A DNA stretch of 64,000 bases from Streptomyces sp. NBC_01707 (GCF_041438805.1 NZ_CP109190.1:6944001-7008000), one strand, 5' to 3'. Counted from the stretch's first letter, positions 26,160-36,400 are shown. A program made the numbers and translations. The notes: a model not told the origin generated them from the letters alone.

Positions 26160-26223
26160 ACGGGCTCCACGAAGGCTGAAGAGGATGAACAGGGCCGCAA
26201 AGGGCGGGTGAGGCGGACCTAAC

Positions 26224-26242
26224 TTAACCGAGGCTTACCTCA
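26224..26242. promoter_or_regulatory. Iron box (DmdR1/IdeR-type) upstream of efeO
   Basis: TTAACCGAGGCTTACCTCA is an imperfect 19-mer matching the consensus TTAGGTTAGGCTAACCTAA on the efeO strand. Its location, 65 bp before the efeO start, fits repression of the operon. Confidence 0.7.
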
Positions 26243-26471
26243 CCGGTACCCACCGGTGCAGTGATTCAGCTCTCACCTGGGGTGCCGGAGAACGGGGCGA
26301 TCACAGACGGCCCATGGGATCCCCAAGGAACGGTCAAGAGATCGCCAACCGACTCTCGGCGGTGCGAACTCGGGGCGCCTCGGTGCCGGTGGCCGCCGCC
26401 GCGGCCCCGTCGCCGTACCGTCCGATCCGCCCCTGCGGCACCACCGGGCCGCACGATGCTTGAATGCGCAC

Positions 26472-27158
26472 GTGAGTGACTACGGCGTACCCGCGGGAAT
26501 TGACGTACTGCACGTGTTCTGCGGCCCGGACGGACAGCACGGCAACGCTCTCGGGGTCGTACGCGACGGGCGTACGTACCCCGACGAGGCGTCCCGGCAG
26601 GCGCTCGCCGGGCAGCTCGGTTTCAGCGAGACCGTGTTCGTCGACGATCCCGAGCGCGGGCACGTCGACATCTACACGCCGGGACTCCGGCTGCCCTTCG
26701 CCGGGCATCCGCTCGTGGGCGCCGCCTGGCTGCTCGACCTGGAGATCCTGGAGCTGCCGGTCGGCGACGTCTACGCCCGCCAGGACGGCGAGTTCACCTG
26801 GATCGCGGCCCGCCCCGAGTGGGTTCCGGCGCGCACGCTGGAGCAGTACGCATCCGTGGCCGAGGTCGAGGCGCTGACCGGACCTCCTCCGGGGGAGGGC
26901 TGGTTGTACGTATGGGCATGGGAGGACGAGGCGGCGGGACGGGTGAGGGCGAGGGCCTTCCCGCGGCGCATCGACGGGATCGTCGAGGACGAGGCGACGG
27001 GTGCGGCGGCGCTGCTGCTGAGCGCGCAACTGGGCCGCGCCCTCAACATCACACAAGGGCGTGGCTCCCAGATCCTCACCGCACCCGCGCCGGACGGCGC
27101 GGTGGAGATCGGGGGCCGCGTCCTGCTGGCACGGGCAAGCGTGTCGTCGGTGTCGTGA
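26472..27158 (+). CDS. PhzF family protein (second copy)
   Basis: About 228 residues, shorter than the usual 260-300. The PhzF blocks are present: GQHGNALGVV, LGFSETVFVDD with the catalytic Glu, RLPFAGHPLVGAAWLL and EDEATGAAALLLS. The middle region between the two domains looks abbreviated. The start is uncertain. GTG 26472 is chosen because no ribosome site exists; TTG 26460 is in frame. It is convergent with the haem oxygenase gene and divergent from efeO, so the iron box region may affect it. Substrate unknown. Confidence 0.82.
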   Translation: MSDYGVPAGIDVLHVFCGPDGQHGNALGVVRDGRTYPDEASRQALAGQLGFSETVFVDDPERGHVDIYTPGLRLPFAGHPLVGAAWLLDLEILELPVGDVYARQDGEFTWIAARPEWVPARTLEQYASVAEVEALTGPPPGEGWLYVWAWEDEAAGRVRARAFPRRIDGIVEDEATGAAALLLSAQLGRALNITQGRGSQILTAPAPDGAVEIGGRVLLARASVSSVS

Positions 27159-27212
27159 CGTCGGACGGGTGAATCGAGGCCCGTCCGGTGATCGAGGGCG
27201 GAGCGCACGGGT

Positions 27213-27239
27213 GACCGGGTCCACCGCCGGAACCCGGTC
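27213..27239. terminator. Bidirectional hairpin between PhzF and haem oxygenase genes
   Basis: GACCGGGT and ACCCGGTC pair across an 11-nt loop. An outer pair GAGGGCGG/CCGCCCTC (near 27194 and 27245) could lengthen the stem. Confidence 0.6.
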
Positions 27240-27265
27240 GTCCCGCCCTCCGCACCCCGTGGGGC

Positions 27266-27931
27266 CTACGCGCTGCGGGGGAACGCCTCGCCCAGCTCCC
27301 GGAACACCGCCGTGTTCAGCGCGAACGCGTTCCTGCACTCGTCGACGATCCGCTTCTTCTCCAGCTCGTCCGCGTCCACCGCGTCCAGCAGCTCGCGGTA
27401 ACCCCGTTTGAACGAGGCGGGGTTGGCTATCCCCTCGAAGACGTAGAACCGGACGCCGTCGCCCTTGCGTGCGAAGCCCCAGGTCTTCTCCGCCCTGTCG
27501 CGGATGATCTGGCCGCCGGAGAGATCCCCGAGATAACGGGTGTAGTGGTGCGCGACGTACCCGGCCGACCAGCGGCGCGCGCACTCGGTGACCCGATCGG
27601 CGTACGCGGCCGTCGCGGGCAGTGGCTCCAGGCCCCTGCGCCAGTCCGCACCGCGAAGATGCGCCAGGTCGCGTTCCAGCTCCGCGGTGCGCATCAGCTC
27701 CGGCTGTATGAACGGACCGGCGACCGGGTCGGTGCGCAGAGCCTCCGCGCCTTCCTCCAGCGCCCGGTAGACGAACCACAGCTGCTCGGTGTAGCGCGTG
27801 TACGCAACCACTCCGAGCCGCCCGCCCAGCAGGTCGCTCATGAAGGTCGAGGTCTCCGCCTCGGTGTGCTGCTCGTGCGACGCCGTGCGGATCAGTGTCG
27901 AGAAGGGCGTGGTGGCGGCTGTTGCGTCCAA
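27266..27931 (-). CDS. hmuO: Haem oxygenase
   Basis: A 221-residue enzyme that opens haem to biliverdin, CO and iron. It has the proximal His in RTASHEQHTEAE near 18-22 and the distal-helix signature RYLGDLSGGQIIRD near 130-143. The length is normal for the bacterial family. I chose the TTG at 27931 because GGAGG lies 6 nt upstream; the frame is open to 27994. An excellent iron-box palindrome lies about 100 bp upstream, so iron should repress it. It stands as a single gene next to the efe cluster. Confidence 0.93.
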   Translation of the reverse strand: MDATAATTPFSTLIRTASHEQHTEAETSTFMSDLLGGRLGVVAYTRYTEQLWFVYRALEEGAEALRTDPVAGPFIQPELMRTAELERDLAHLRGADWRRGLEPLPATAAYADRVTECARRWSAGYVAHHYTRYLGDLSGGQIIRDRAEKTWGFARKGDGVRFYVFEGIANPASFKRGYRELLDAVDADELEKKRIVDECRNAFALNTAVFRELGEAFPRSA

Positions 27932-28033
27932 GGCGGGCCTCCGGGGACCGAGGAGGGAGGGAAGTCCGGAAGAAGACGGAAAAGCCGACAGCAACTGCGC
28001 TCGGCAGCCGCTGTCGACATCTCCGATCCTCTT

Positions 28034-28051
28034 ACTTAGGCTTACCTAAGT
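28034..28051. promoter_or_regulatory. Iron box upstream of haem oxygenase
   Basis: ACTTAGGCTTACCTAAGT has perfect 7-bp arms (ACTTAGG/CCTAAGT) around CTTA. It closely matches the DmdR/IdeR consensus and is the best regulatory match in the window. Confidence 0.85.
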
Positions 28052-28133
28052 CAACAGCTTCCCGACGGTCCGTCGGTAAAACGATACGCCCGGTTCCGCC
28101 CGTTCGCCGGGGTTGCGGATCGCGTACGAAGGG

Positions 28134-28991
28134 TCAGGGAAGGGTCAGGATCTCGGCGCCCGTCTCCGTCACCACCAGCGTGTGCTCGAACTGGGCGGTG
28201 CGCTTGCGGTCCTTCGTCACCACGGTCCAGCCGTCGTCCCACATGTCGTACTGGTGTGTCCCGAGCGTCAGCATCGGCTCGATGGTGAACGTCATGCCGG
28301 GCTGCATCACGGTGGTCGCGTGCGGGCTGTCGTAGTGCGGAATGATCAGGCCGGAGTGGAACGACGAATTGATCCCGTGCCCGGTGAAGTCCCGGACCAC
28401 GCCGTACCCGAAGCGCTTGGCGTACGACTCGATGACCCGCCCGATCACATTGATCTGGCGCCCGGGGCGGACCGCCTTGACGGCACGGCTCAGCGACTCC
28501 TCGGTGCGCTCCACGAGCAGCCGGGACTCCTCGTCCACATCGCCGCAGAGATAGGTGGCGTTGTTGTCGCCGTGCACACCGTTGATGTACGCGGTGACGT
28601 CGAGGTTCACGATGTCGCCGTCGCGCAGCACCGTGGAGTCCGGGATGCCGTGGCAGATGACCTCGTTGAGCGACGAGCAGAGCGACTTGGGGAAGCCGCG
28701 GTAGCCGAGTGTCGACGGATAGGCGCCGTGATCACACATGAACTCGTGGGCGACGCGGTCGAGTTCGTCCGTCGTCACGCCCGGAGCGATGTGCTTCGCG
28801 GCCTCGGCCATCGCCTGTGCGGCGATCCGGCCGGCGATGCGCATGCGCTCGACGGTGTCGGCGTCCTGGATTTCCGGGCCGGTGTACGGCGCAGGAGCCG
28901 GCTTGCCCACGTACTCGGGGCGCCGGATATTTCCCGGTACGGAACGGATGGGAGTGATCTCCCCTGGTACGAGCAGCGACTGGCCAGACAT
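28134..28991 (-). CDS. map: Type I methionine aminopeptidase
   Basis: A 285-residue cytoplasmic metalloprotease that removes the initiator Met. It has the N-terminal extension common in actinobacteria ([17 protein letters not shown]). Metal ligands fall in the expected blocks: [21 protein letters not shown] (both Asp), [11 protein letters not shown] (His), TFTIEPML (Glu) and [10 protein letters not shown] (Glu). The ATG at 28991 lies 7 nt after TAGACT on the coding strand with no ribosome site, so it is probably leaderless. It is divergent from the small protein gene. Confidence 0.94.
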   Translation of the reverse strand: MSGQSLLVPGEITPIRSVPGNIRRPEYVGKPAPAPYTGPEIQDADTVERMRIAGRIAAQAMAEAAKHIAPGVTTDELDRVAHEFMCDHGAYPSTLGYRGFPKSLCSSLNEVICHGIPDSTVLRDGDIVNLDVTAYINGVHGDNNATYLCGDVDEESRLLVERTEESLSRAVKAVRPGRQINVIGRVIESYAKRFGYGVVRDFTGHGINSSFHSGLIIPHYDSPHATTVMQPGMTFTIEPMLTLGTHQYDMWDDGWTVVTKDRKRTAQFEHTLVVTETGAEILTLP

Positions 28992-29049
28992 GTCAGCGAG
29001 TCTAACCAGCGAGCTTGGGGCAGCATGGCTCCGAGGAAAGGAGCCGATG

Positions 29050-29280
29050 ATGGCCCTGTTCAAGAAGCGCACGGTCGGCAAGCCGGGCGAGTGGTACTAC
29101 TGCCTGGTGCACCAGAAGGTCGAGGAAGGCCCCGAGTGCCCCGCGAAGGACCGGTTCGGCCCCTACACCTCCCGTGAGGAGGCGCAGCACGCCATGGACA
29201 CGGCGAAGGAGCGGAATCTGGAGTGGGAGACCGATCCCAAGTGGCACGACAACGCCACGCCTCCGGAGACCGACGCGTAG
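29050..29280 (+). CDS. Conserved small actinobacterial protein (76 residues)
   Basis: A small soluble protein. The sequence [20 protein letters not shown] then Cys-containing [13 protein letters not shown] is well conserved in Streptomyces as far as I know, always annotated hypothetical. It has two Cys and many charged residues, and no membrane segment. AAAGGAG lies 6 nt before ATG 29050 (3 nt before ATG 29047). It is divergent from map and convergent with the MFS gene. Function unknown. Confidence 0.8.
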   Translation: MALFKKRTVGKPGEWYYCLVHQKVEEGPECPAKDRFGPYTSREEAQHAMDTAKERNLEWETDPKWHDNATPPETDA

Positions 29281-29333
29281 GGTTCCGGCCCGTCCGGCAG
29301 CTGCCCCGGGGCTCCGGCCCCGGACCCTGCTCC

Positions 29334-30626
29334 TCACACGCCGGAGGGGCTGGACTGCCGGCGCCGCACCGCGTCCGCGTCCGTCTCGGAGTCGTACGTG
29401 AGGAGCTTCGGCAGCGCCGCAGCCAGCAGCGCGACCGAGGCCACGCACGCCACCCCGCCCGTCCAGATCGCGGACCGGGTGCCCGTCCAGCCCGCCATGG
29501 CGCCCGCCCGCACCTGGCCCAGCTGCGGCCCCACGCTGTACGAGAGCACCTCGATGCCCGCCAGCCGGCCGCGCAGCTCCTCCGGGATGGTCTGGTTCCA
29601 GATCGTGGAGCGGCCCAGACCGCTGAGCATGTCGCCCGCGCCCGCCACCGCCAGGCAGACCAGCACCAGCCACACATTGCTGAACCACCCGGCCGCCGCG
29701 ATCGCCAGCCCCCAGGCCGCCGCCCCGAACACCACGAACAGCCCGTGCCGCCGCACCCGTGACGTCCAGCCGCTGGTCAGGCCCAGCACCAGCGATCCGA
29801 CCGACCCCGCCGCGTACATCAACCCCAGTGACCACTCGGCGTCCAGCTCGTCCGCCAGGAACGGGAAGATCGTGTTCGGGAAGGCGAAGAACATCGCCGC
29901 CAGGTCGATCGCGTACGTCCCCAGCAGCACCGGCCGGCTCCAGGCGTATCTCGCCCCCTCGGCGATGCCGCGCAGCGACGGCTTCCGTGCGTGTTCGGCG
30001 GGCGGTGCGGGCGCCAGCCGCAGACAGAGGAGCACGGAGACGGTGAACGTGACCACGGTGACCGTGTACGCCGTGGCGTGCCCCGCATAGGCCACCACCA
30101 GACCCGCCACCGCCGGGCCGGTGATCGCGCCGAACTGCCAGCGCAGCGAGTTCAGCGCGGCGGCCGCGGTGAGCTGGTCGTGGGGCACGATCCGGGCGAT
30201 CAGGGAGTCCAGCGCGGGCCGCTGGAGTCCGGCGAGCGCGGACACGCCGCCCGCGACGAGATAGAGAGGCCAGAGCATCGGGTCGGGCATCGCGGCATTC
30301 ACCAGGAGGACGAGCGCGAGCAGCCCCAGCCCCGCCTCGGTGCCCAGGATCACCTTGCGGCGGTCCGCGGAGTCGGCGAGCGCCCCGCCGTACAGACCGA
30401 AGACGACCAGCGGCACCAGCTCCACCGCGCCCATGGCGCCGACGGCGAGCGGCGAACCGGTGAGCTCCTTGATCTGGAGCGGCAGCGCGATCAGTGCCAT
30501 GAAGCTGCCGAAGTAGGTGACCAGGCCCTGGACCCACAGCAGCCGGAAATCGGCCGAGGAACGCCAGGGCGAGAGATCGGGCAGGAGCGCGGAGAGCCTG
30601 GCGGGCAGGGTGGTGGCAGAGGTCAC
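29334..30626 (-). CDS. MFS exporter of the EntS-like group
   Basis: A 430-residue, 12-segment membrane protein. FRLLWVQGLVTYFGSFMALIALPLQI in segment 1 and the loop GALADSADRRKVIL (motif A-like) resemble the enterobactin exporter EntS and its actinobacterial relatives. Many such proteins export siderophores or drugs; the substrate is unknown here and no siderophore synthesis genes are near. The GTG at 30626 has no clear ribosome site. The C-terminus is a short Arg-rich tail. Confidence 0.84.
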   Translation of the reverse strand: MTSATTLPARLSALLPDLSPWRSSADFRLLWVQGLVTYFGSFMALIALPLQIKELTGSPLAVGAMGAVELVPLVVFGLYGGALADSADRRKVILGTEAGLGLLALVLLVNAAMPDPMLWPLYLVAGGVSALAGLQRPALDSLIARIVPHDQLTAAAALNSLRWQFGAITGPAVAGLVVAYAGHATAYTVTVVTFTVSVLLCLRLAPAPPAEHARKPSLRGIAEGARYAWSRPVLLGTYAIDLAAMFFAFPNTIFPFLADELDAEWSLGLMYAAGSVGSLVLGLTSGWTSRVRRHGLFVVFGAAAWGLAIAAAGWFSNVWLVLVCLAVAGAGDMLSGLGRSTIWNQTIPEELRGRLAGIEVLSYSVGPQLGQVRAGAMAGWTGTRSAIWTGGVACVASVALLAAALPKLLTYDSETDADAVRRRQSSPSGV

Positions 30627-30690
30627 GAGGGGTCATGGTCCGGCGTCGTACGTGCCCTCTGCAACCGGTTTTACGGCGGCCTCGTCCTCG

Positions 30691-31293
30691 TCACCAGCGC
30701 GCGGGCGGCGGCGCGGTCAGCTGGTCGGCGAGCCGGGACAGCCGGTCCCGGAAGCGATGGCGGCCGCGCGGTGCGGGGACGCTGTTCTCCCCGGCCGCCG
30801 CGCTCACCAGATGCTGCACGGTGTCCAGGTCCACATCGTCGCGGCAGGTCACCGCGAGGGTCTCATGGGCGAGCCCCCGTACCTCCGGATCGCCGTCGTC
30901 CAGCGACAGCACCGTCGCTCCCGCCCGGCGCGCGTCGTGCACCCGTTCCAGCAGCTCGTCCCCGGGCCGCTCCGGAGCCACCAGGAACAGCGTCTCGCCC
31001 CGCCCGGCGGCCTCGATCCGGCCCAGACCGACGGCCAGATGCGCCGGATCCCCCGGCTCCACCCGGTGCCGTACGAGCGTGGGCGTCAGCTCCGGCAGCC
31101 CGGACCAGGTGGACTCGTCGACCAGATGGGCGGCCAGGTGCCACGGCTCGTACGCCGCTGTGCCCACCAGAAGCAGCCCGCCGCCGTGCGGAACCACGGA
31201 CGACCGGAGGGCCCCCGCGAACCGGCGGGCCGCGGCGGGCCACTCGGTCCCGGCGAGCACTTCACGGAGCAGGGCGACGCGTACGGCATCCAT
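30691..31293 (-). CDS. Conserved hypothetical protein (200 residues)
   Basis: A soluble alpha/beta-looking protein. I do not recognise a family. VVPHGGGLLLVGTAAYEPWHLAAHL and GETLFLVAPERPGDELLERV alternate hydrophobic strands with helices, as in a nucleotide- or sugar-phosphate-binding (SIS-like) fold. RRAGATVLSLDDGDPE supports this. The C-terminus RFRDRLSRLADQL is amphipathic. It is transcribed away from the F420 reductase gene. Confidence 0.65.
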   Translation of the reverse strand: MDAVRVALLREVLAGTEWPAAARRFAGALRSSVVPHGGGLLLVGTAAYEPWHLAAHLVDESTWSGLPELTPTLVRHRVEPGDPAHLAVGLGRIEAAGRGETLFLVAPERPGDELLERVHDARRAGATVLSLDDGDPEVRGLAHETLAVTCRDDVDLDTVQHLVSAAAGENSVPAPRGRHRFRDRLSRLADQLTAPPPARW

Positions 31294-31432
31294 GGCCCGG
31301 CATCATGCCGCAGGACCCGCCACCCGCACCGGCGAACGGCACCGAACCATTCGAACGGGGGCAGGCGCAGTGACGGATGTCGCTGGCGTGACACGCTGCG
31401 TTCCCCTCCATGGCGCGCAGTAGTGTCGGGCC

Positions 31433-32143
31433 ATGACTACGAATGACAACGGCAGCGCGCCCAAGCCCCCCGCCAAGGACCCCTGGGACCTCCCCGACGT
31501 GTCGGCGCTGACCGTCGGCGTGCTCGGCGGCACCGGCCCGCAGGGCCGCGGTCTCGCCTACCGGCTCGCGCGCGCCGGGCAGAAGGTCATCATCGGCTCC
31601 CGTGCAGCCGACCGCGCCCGGACCGCCGCCGGCGAGCTGGGACTCGGCGTCGAGGGCGCCGACAACGCCGAGTGCGCCCGCCGCAGCGACGTGGTGATCG
31701 TCGCCGTGCCGTGGGACGGCCACGCCAAAACCCTGGAGTCGCTGCGCGACGAGCTCGCCGGGAAGCTCGTCATCGACTGCGTCAACCCGCTCGGCTTCGA
31801 CAAGCAGGGCGCGTACGCCCTGAAGCCCGAGGAGGGCAGCGCCGCCGAGCAGGCCGCCGCCCTGCTGCCCGGTTCCCGGGTCACCGCTGCCTTCCACCAC
31901 CTCTCGGCGGTGCTGCTCCAGGACGAGGCGATCGAGGAGATCGACACCGATGTGCTGGTGCTGGGCGAGGCCCGTGCCGACACCGATCTCGTGCAGGCGC
32001 TCGCCGGCCGGATCCCCGGCATGCGCGGAATCTTCGCGGGCCGGCTGCGCAACGCCCACCAGGTCGAGTCGCTGGTGGCCAACCTGATCTCGGTCAACCG
32101 CCGCTACAAGGCGCACGCCGGGCTGCGGGCCACGGACGTCTGA
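31433..32143 (+). CDS. npdG: NADPH-dependent F420 reductase
   Basis: A 236-residue enzyme that moves hydride between NADPH and coenzyme F420. The Rossmann motif LTVGVLGGTGPQGRGLAYRL is at 26-45. KVIIGSRAADRA supplies the 2'-phosphate-binding Ser-Arg, and VVIVAVPWDGH follows. VESLVANLISVNRRYKAH near the end is typical. TAGTGT lies 6 nt before the ATG with no ribosome site, so it is probably leaderless. F420 is widely used in Streptomyces secondary metabolism; a pyridoxamine-oxidase-fold protein at 55.5 kb may also use it. Confidence 0.9.
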   Translation: MTTNDNGSAPKPPAKDPWDLPDVSALTVGVLGGTGPQGRGLAYRLARAGQKVIIGSRAADRARTAAGELGLGVEGADNAECARRSDVVIVAVPWDGHAKTLESLRDELAGKLVIDCVNPLGFDKQGAYALKPEEGSAAEQAAALLPGSRVTAAFHHLSAVLLQDEAIEEIDTDVLVLGEARADTDLVQALAGRIPGMRGIFAGRLRNAHQVESLVANLISVNRRYKAHAGLRATDV

Positions 32144-32149
32144 GCCCGG

Positions 32150-32171
32150 AGGGTGCCCACGGCCGCACCCT
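32150..32171 (+). terminator. Short hairpin after the F420 reductase gene
   Basis: AGGGTGC and GCACCCT form a 7-bp stem with an 8-nt loop, 7 nt after the stop. Confidence 0.5.
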
Positions 32172-32242
32172 GCGGAGAGCGGAACGGGGCATGAGGGACA
32201 CTGGACGGGACCATGCGCCGTCCCGGACAGGAGCTGCCCCCC

Positions 32243-32419
32243 ATGCCCCGCCTCGCTCTCTACGCCCTCGCCGTCTGCGTCCTGGCCGTCGGTGCGGCCG
32301 TGATCTCCTTCGTCCAGGGCACCTGGCTCGGGATCATCTGGGTGCTGCTGGCCGGACTCTCCTCCAACATGGCGTGGTACTACCTGCGCAAGCACCGCGC
32401 AGAGGCCGCCGCCGGATGA
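32243..32419 (+). CDS. Small two-segment membrane protein (58 residues)
   Basis: MPRLALYALAVCVLAVGAAV and GIIWVLLAGLSSNMAWYYL form two membrane helices, with a short basic tail (RKHRAEAA). I chose ATG 32243 because GGAG lies 9 nt upstream; ATG 32213 is in frame but lacks a site. Function unknown. It is convergent with the protease gene, 16 bp apart. Confidence 0.65.
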   Translation: MPRLALYALAVCVLAVGAAVISFVQGTWLGIIWVLLAGLSSNMAWYYLRKHRAEAAAG

Positions 32420-32435
32420 CCGCGGCCGGACACCC

Positions 32436-33230
32436 CTAACCGACGCCGCAGGACGGATTCGACTGCTGCCAGAACTGGTAGGCGTCGAAGCCGCAGTACG
32501 TGTCGGACTCGCTGACGCCCAGCGACTGCAACAGGCCGTGGATCGCATCGAAGAAGACGGTGTTCACCTCGGGGATCCACAGCAGCCCGAACACCGCGAA
32601 CAGGCCGAACACCGCGAACGGCTCCACCTGGCGGCGGATCCTGTACGACAGCCACGGCTCGATCACCCCGTACCCGTCCAGCCCCGGGACCGGCAGAAGG
32701 TTCAGGATCGACGCGGTGACCTGGAGCAGCGCCAGGAACGCCAGCGCGTACCGGAACCCCAACGGGACACCGTCCAGCGCGTGCAGCCAGAACGGCGCCG
32801 TGCAGACGACCGCGAACAGTACGTTCGTCAGGGGGCCCGCCGCCGAGATCAGACTGTGCTTCCAGCGGCCGCTGATCCGGCCCCGCTCGATGAAGACCGC
32901 GCCACCGGGCAGCCCGATCCCGCCCAGGATCACGAACAGCACCGGCAGCACGATGCTCAGCAGCGCATGGGTGTACTTGAGGGGATTCAGCGTCAGATAG
33001 CCCTTCGCCCCGATCGAGATGTCCCCGCTGTGCAGTGCGGTGCGCGCGTGCGCGTACTCGTGCAGACAGAGCGAGACGACCCAGGCCGCCGTGACGAAGA
33101 GGAAGATCGCAAGCCCCGGCAACTCGGCGAAGTCCGTCCACACCGCCCAGCCGGAGACCGCCATGACGGCGGCGATCCCGAGGAAGATGGGACTGATCCG
33201 CCGGTCGCTGCGGGCAACTGCGGTGGTCAT
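32436..33230 (-). CDS. Site-2 protease-like M50 membrane metalloprotease
   Basis: A 264-residue multi-span protein. The zinc motif HEXXH is present as SLCLHEYAHART near 56-67, and the third-ligand motif NLLPVPGLDGYGV near 185-197 has the expected N-x2-P-x3-LDG pattern. There are about six membrane segments and a short extracellular C-terminus with two Cys. There is no PDZ domain, so it belongs to the small M50B group. Members cut membrane proteins, such as anti-sigma factors; the target is unknown. GGAG lies 7 nt before ATG 33230. Confidence 0.85.
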   Translation of the reverse strand: MTTAVARSDRRISPIFLGIAAVMAVSGWAVWTDFAELPGLAIFLFVTAAWVVSLCLHEYAHARTALHSGDISIGAKGYLTLNPLKYTHALLSIVLPVLFVILGGIGLPGGAVFIERGRISGRWKHSLISAAGPLTNVLFAVVCTAPFWLHALDGVPLGFRYALAFLALLQVTASILNLLPVPGLDGYGVIEPWLSYRIRRQVEPFAVFGLFAVFGLLWIPEVNTVFFDAIHGLLQSLGVSESDTYCGFDAYQFWQQSNPSCGVG

Positions 33231-33356
33231 CAGCGGACTCCAAGTGGCTGGGCGGCAGAAGAGGGAGCGCGTCACGTGCCGGACGAGTCCCGACCGTACA
33301 GGCGACACGACGGAAACGACTCGCATCCGGGTGGTGGTTCCGGACAGGGTGGACAC

Positions 33357-33458
33357 ATGACGAGCGATACCGCGGAACCGCTGGGCGACGCCGAGGGCCG
33401 GAACGGATCGCCGCTGCCGGGCGTCTGTCCGATTCCCGATTCCGGTCACGGAGAATAG
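33357..33458 (+). CDS. Possible 33-residue upstream ORF of the AfsR-like gene
   Basis: ATG 33357 to TAG 33458 ends 4 nt before the GTG of the large regulator gene. GGGTGG lies upstream. The peptide (MTSDTAEPLGDAEGRNGSP, then PIPDSGHGE) is acidic and has no known motif. It could couple translation to the regulator gene or be chance. Confidence 0.3.
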   Translation: MTSDTAEPLGDAEGRNGSPLPGVCPIPDSGHGE

Positions 33459-33462
33459 GGGC

Positions 33463-36400
33463 GTGCGCTACAGCATCCTCGGCACCACGCAGGCACTCCA
33501 CGACGACGGCACGGCCGTCGCCATCGGTGGGGCGCGGCTGCGCGCCCTGCTGACCGTTCTCGCGCTGAGCCCCGGCCGTGCGGTGCCGGCCGCGGTGCTC
33601 GTAGACGAGGTGTGGGACGGCGAGCCGCCCGCCGACGCGGTGGGTGCCCTGCAGGCGCTCGTCGGCCGGCTCCGGCGGGTTCTCGGCCATGAGGCCATCA
33701 CCTCCGCCGAGAGCGGCTACCGGCTTGCCGCCGATCCAGACGCGGTCGACCTGCACCGCTTCGACCGGCTCACGGGGGAGGGGGTGCGGGCCCTGGACGC
33801 GGGCGATCCGGCCACGGCCGTCACCGTCCTCGACGATGCGCTCGCCCTGTGGCGGGGCCCGGTCCTCGCCGATCTGCCCGACCGCGGCGCCGTCGCCACC
33901 CGCTGGACGGCCCGCCGACTCGACGCCCGGCGCACCCGGCTCGCCGCGGCGCTGGCGCTGGGCCGCGCCGACGAGGTCCTGCCGGAACTGGTCGCGCTCT
34001 GCGCCGACCACCCGATAGACGAACCGCTCCAGGCGCTGCGCCTGCGGGCACTGCGGGACGCCGGACGTACGGCGCAGGCCTTGGCGGCGTACGAGGAGGT
34101 GCGCACCGTGCTCGCCGACCGCCTCGGCACCGACCCCGGCCCGGAACTGCGGTCTCTGCACGCGGAGTTGCTGCGCCAGGAACCGGCGCGGGCGGCGTCG
34201 AACCACGGGGTCGGACATGGTCGGGCGCCCGCGCCGGGTCGCACGCCCGGGCTCGGTCGGACGCCCGGGCAGGGGCCGGCCGCCGCGCCGCACCACGCGC
34301 CTGCGCCGAACCGGCCGCCGCTGGCGGACCCGACCGCCGTGCCGAACCGGGCGTCCCGGCCGGCCCGCACCCCCGTTCCTGCCCTCGCCCACGACGGCCC
34401 CCCGGCCCCGTACGCGCCCGCCGCACCCCACGGCAACCTGCGCGCCAGGCTCACCAGCTTTGTCGGGCGCGAGGCCGATATCGAGGCGCTTCGGGACGAC
34501 CTCGGGCAGGCCCGGCTCGTCACCCTTCTCGGGCCCGGGGGAGCGGGCAAGACCCGGCTCTCTCAGGAGGCCGCCGAGTCCGCCGGGCTCGCCTGGCCGG
34601 ACGGCGTCTGGCTGGCCGAGCTCGCCCCCGTCGACGACCCGCAGACCGTGCCCGAAGCGGTACTGACCGCGCTCGGCGCCCGCGAGACCGTGCTGCGCGG
34701 CGCAGGCGCCGAGGAACTCCGGGCCGCCGAGCGCAGCGCGGGTGACCCGCTCGTCCGGCTGACCGAGCACTGCTCCCGGCGCCGCATGCTGCTGCTCCTC
34801 GACAACTGCGAGCACGTCATCGAGGCCGCAGCCGCGCTCGCCGACCATCTGCTCGTCCACTGCCCGGACCTCACGGTCCTGGCCACCAGCCGTGAACCCC
34901 TCGGTGTACCGGGTGAGTTCGTCCGCCCCGTCGACCCGCTGCCCGACCCGATGGCGCTGCGCCTGCTCGCCGACCGGGGCGCCGCCGCGAAGCCGGGCTT
35001 CCGGATCGACGCGGACGAGGAGACCGCGGCGGCCGCCGCCGAGATCTGCCGCCGGCTCGACGGACTGCCGCTCGCCATCGAACTCGCCGCCGCCCGGCTG
35101 CGGATGCTCAGCCCACGCCAGATCGCCGACCGGCTCGACGACCGGTTCCGCCTGCTGACCAGCGGAGCCCGTACCGTGCTGCCGCGCCAGCAGACACTGC
35201 GCGCGGTCGTCGACTGGTCCTGGGACCTCCTCGACGCATCCGAACGCGCCGTACTGCGCAGGCTGTCCGTCTTCGCCGGCGGCTGCACACTGACCGCGGC
35301 CGAAGCGGTCTGCGCGGACCGGCCGCAGGACGCGCGCGAGGTGGCCGGGGTGCTCGGTTCGCTCGTCGACAAGTCCCTCGTCGTCGCCGCACCCGCCGAC
35401 GACGGGGAAATGCGCTACCGGCTGCTGGAGACCGTCGGCGAGTACGCCGCCGAGCGGCTCGACGAGGCCGGGGAGCGGGCCACCGTCGAGCGGCGCCACC
35501 TGGTGCACTTCCGGGAGCTGGCCCGTACCACCGACCCCCTGCTGCGCGGCGCCGGGCAGCGGGCGGCCATCGGCCTCCTCCAGCGGGAGTACGAGAATCT
35601 GCGCACCGCCCTGCGCCACGCCGTCGCCGCCGGTGACGAGCAGGAGGCGGTCTGCCTGGTGCTCTCGCTCTCCTGGTACTGGCAGATGCGCGATCTGCGC
35701 GCCGACGCCCTGCACTGGGCCGATGCGGCCGCCGCGCTGGGCCCGGATCCCTTCGCCCCGCCGGCCCGGCCCGCCCCGTCGATCCGGGAACGCTGCACCG
35801 ACGCGCCGCCGCCGATGGGTCCGGAGCTGCTCCAGGAGGCGAGGCGCGGCGTCGCGCTGATCCAACTGGTCAGCATGGACCACGCGTTGGACGAGTGGAC
35901 CAACGAGAAGAGCATGGAGCGGCTGCGCGTCATCGCCGCCACCTACCGGGTGGGCCAGCCGCAGACCTGCCGTACCCCCGCGTCGCTCTGGTTCTTCGCG
36001 GTCATGCTCACCGGGGGCGTCGCGGACCTGCGCGAACTGGTGGACGAAACGGTCCGTGCCGCCCGCGAGTTCGGCTACGAGTGGGAGCTGGCAGCAGCGC
36101 TCCAGATGCGCGCCAATGTGCTTGCCAACCGCCCTGACTGGTCGGGTGAGGCCCGCGTGGACGCCGACGAGAGCCTGGAGATCTTCAGCCGGCTCGGTGA
36201 CGACTGGGGCGCCGCCGAGTCGCTCTCCTCCCGCGGGGAGGCCAACGAGCGACGGGGCGATTACACCCGTGCGGCCGACGACTACCAGGCCGCCATCGGC
36301 TACGCCGAGCGGCTCGGTGCCCAGTCCCAGGCGGCGGTGCTCCGTACCCGGTACGCCTCCGTGCTCGCCGAACTGGGCCGCAGCGCCGAGGGCGAGGCGA

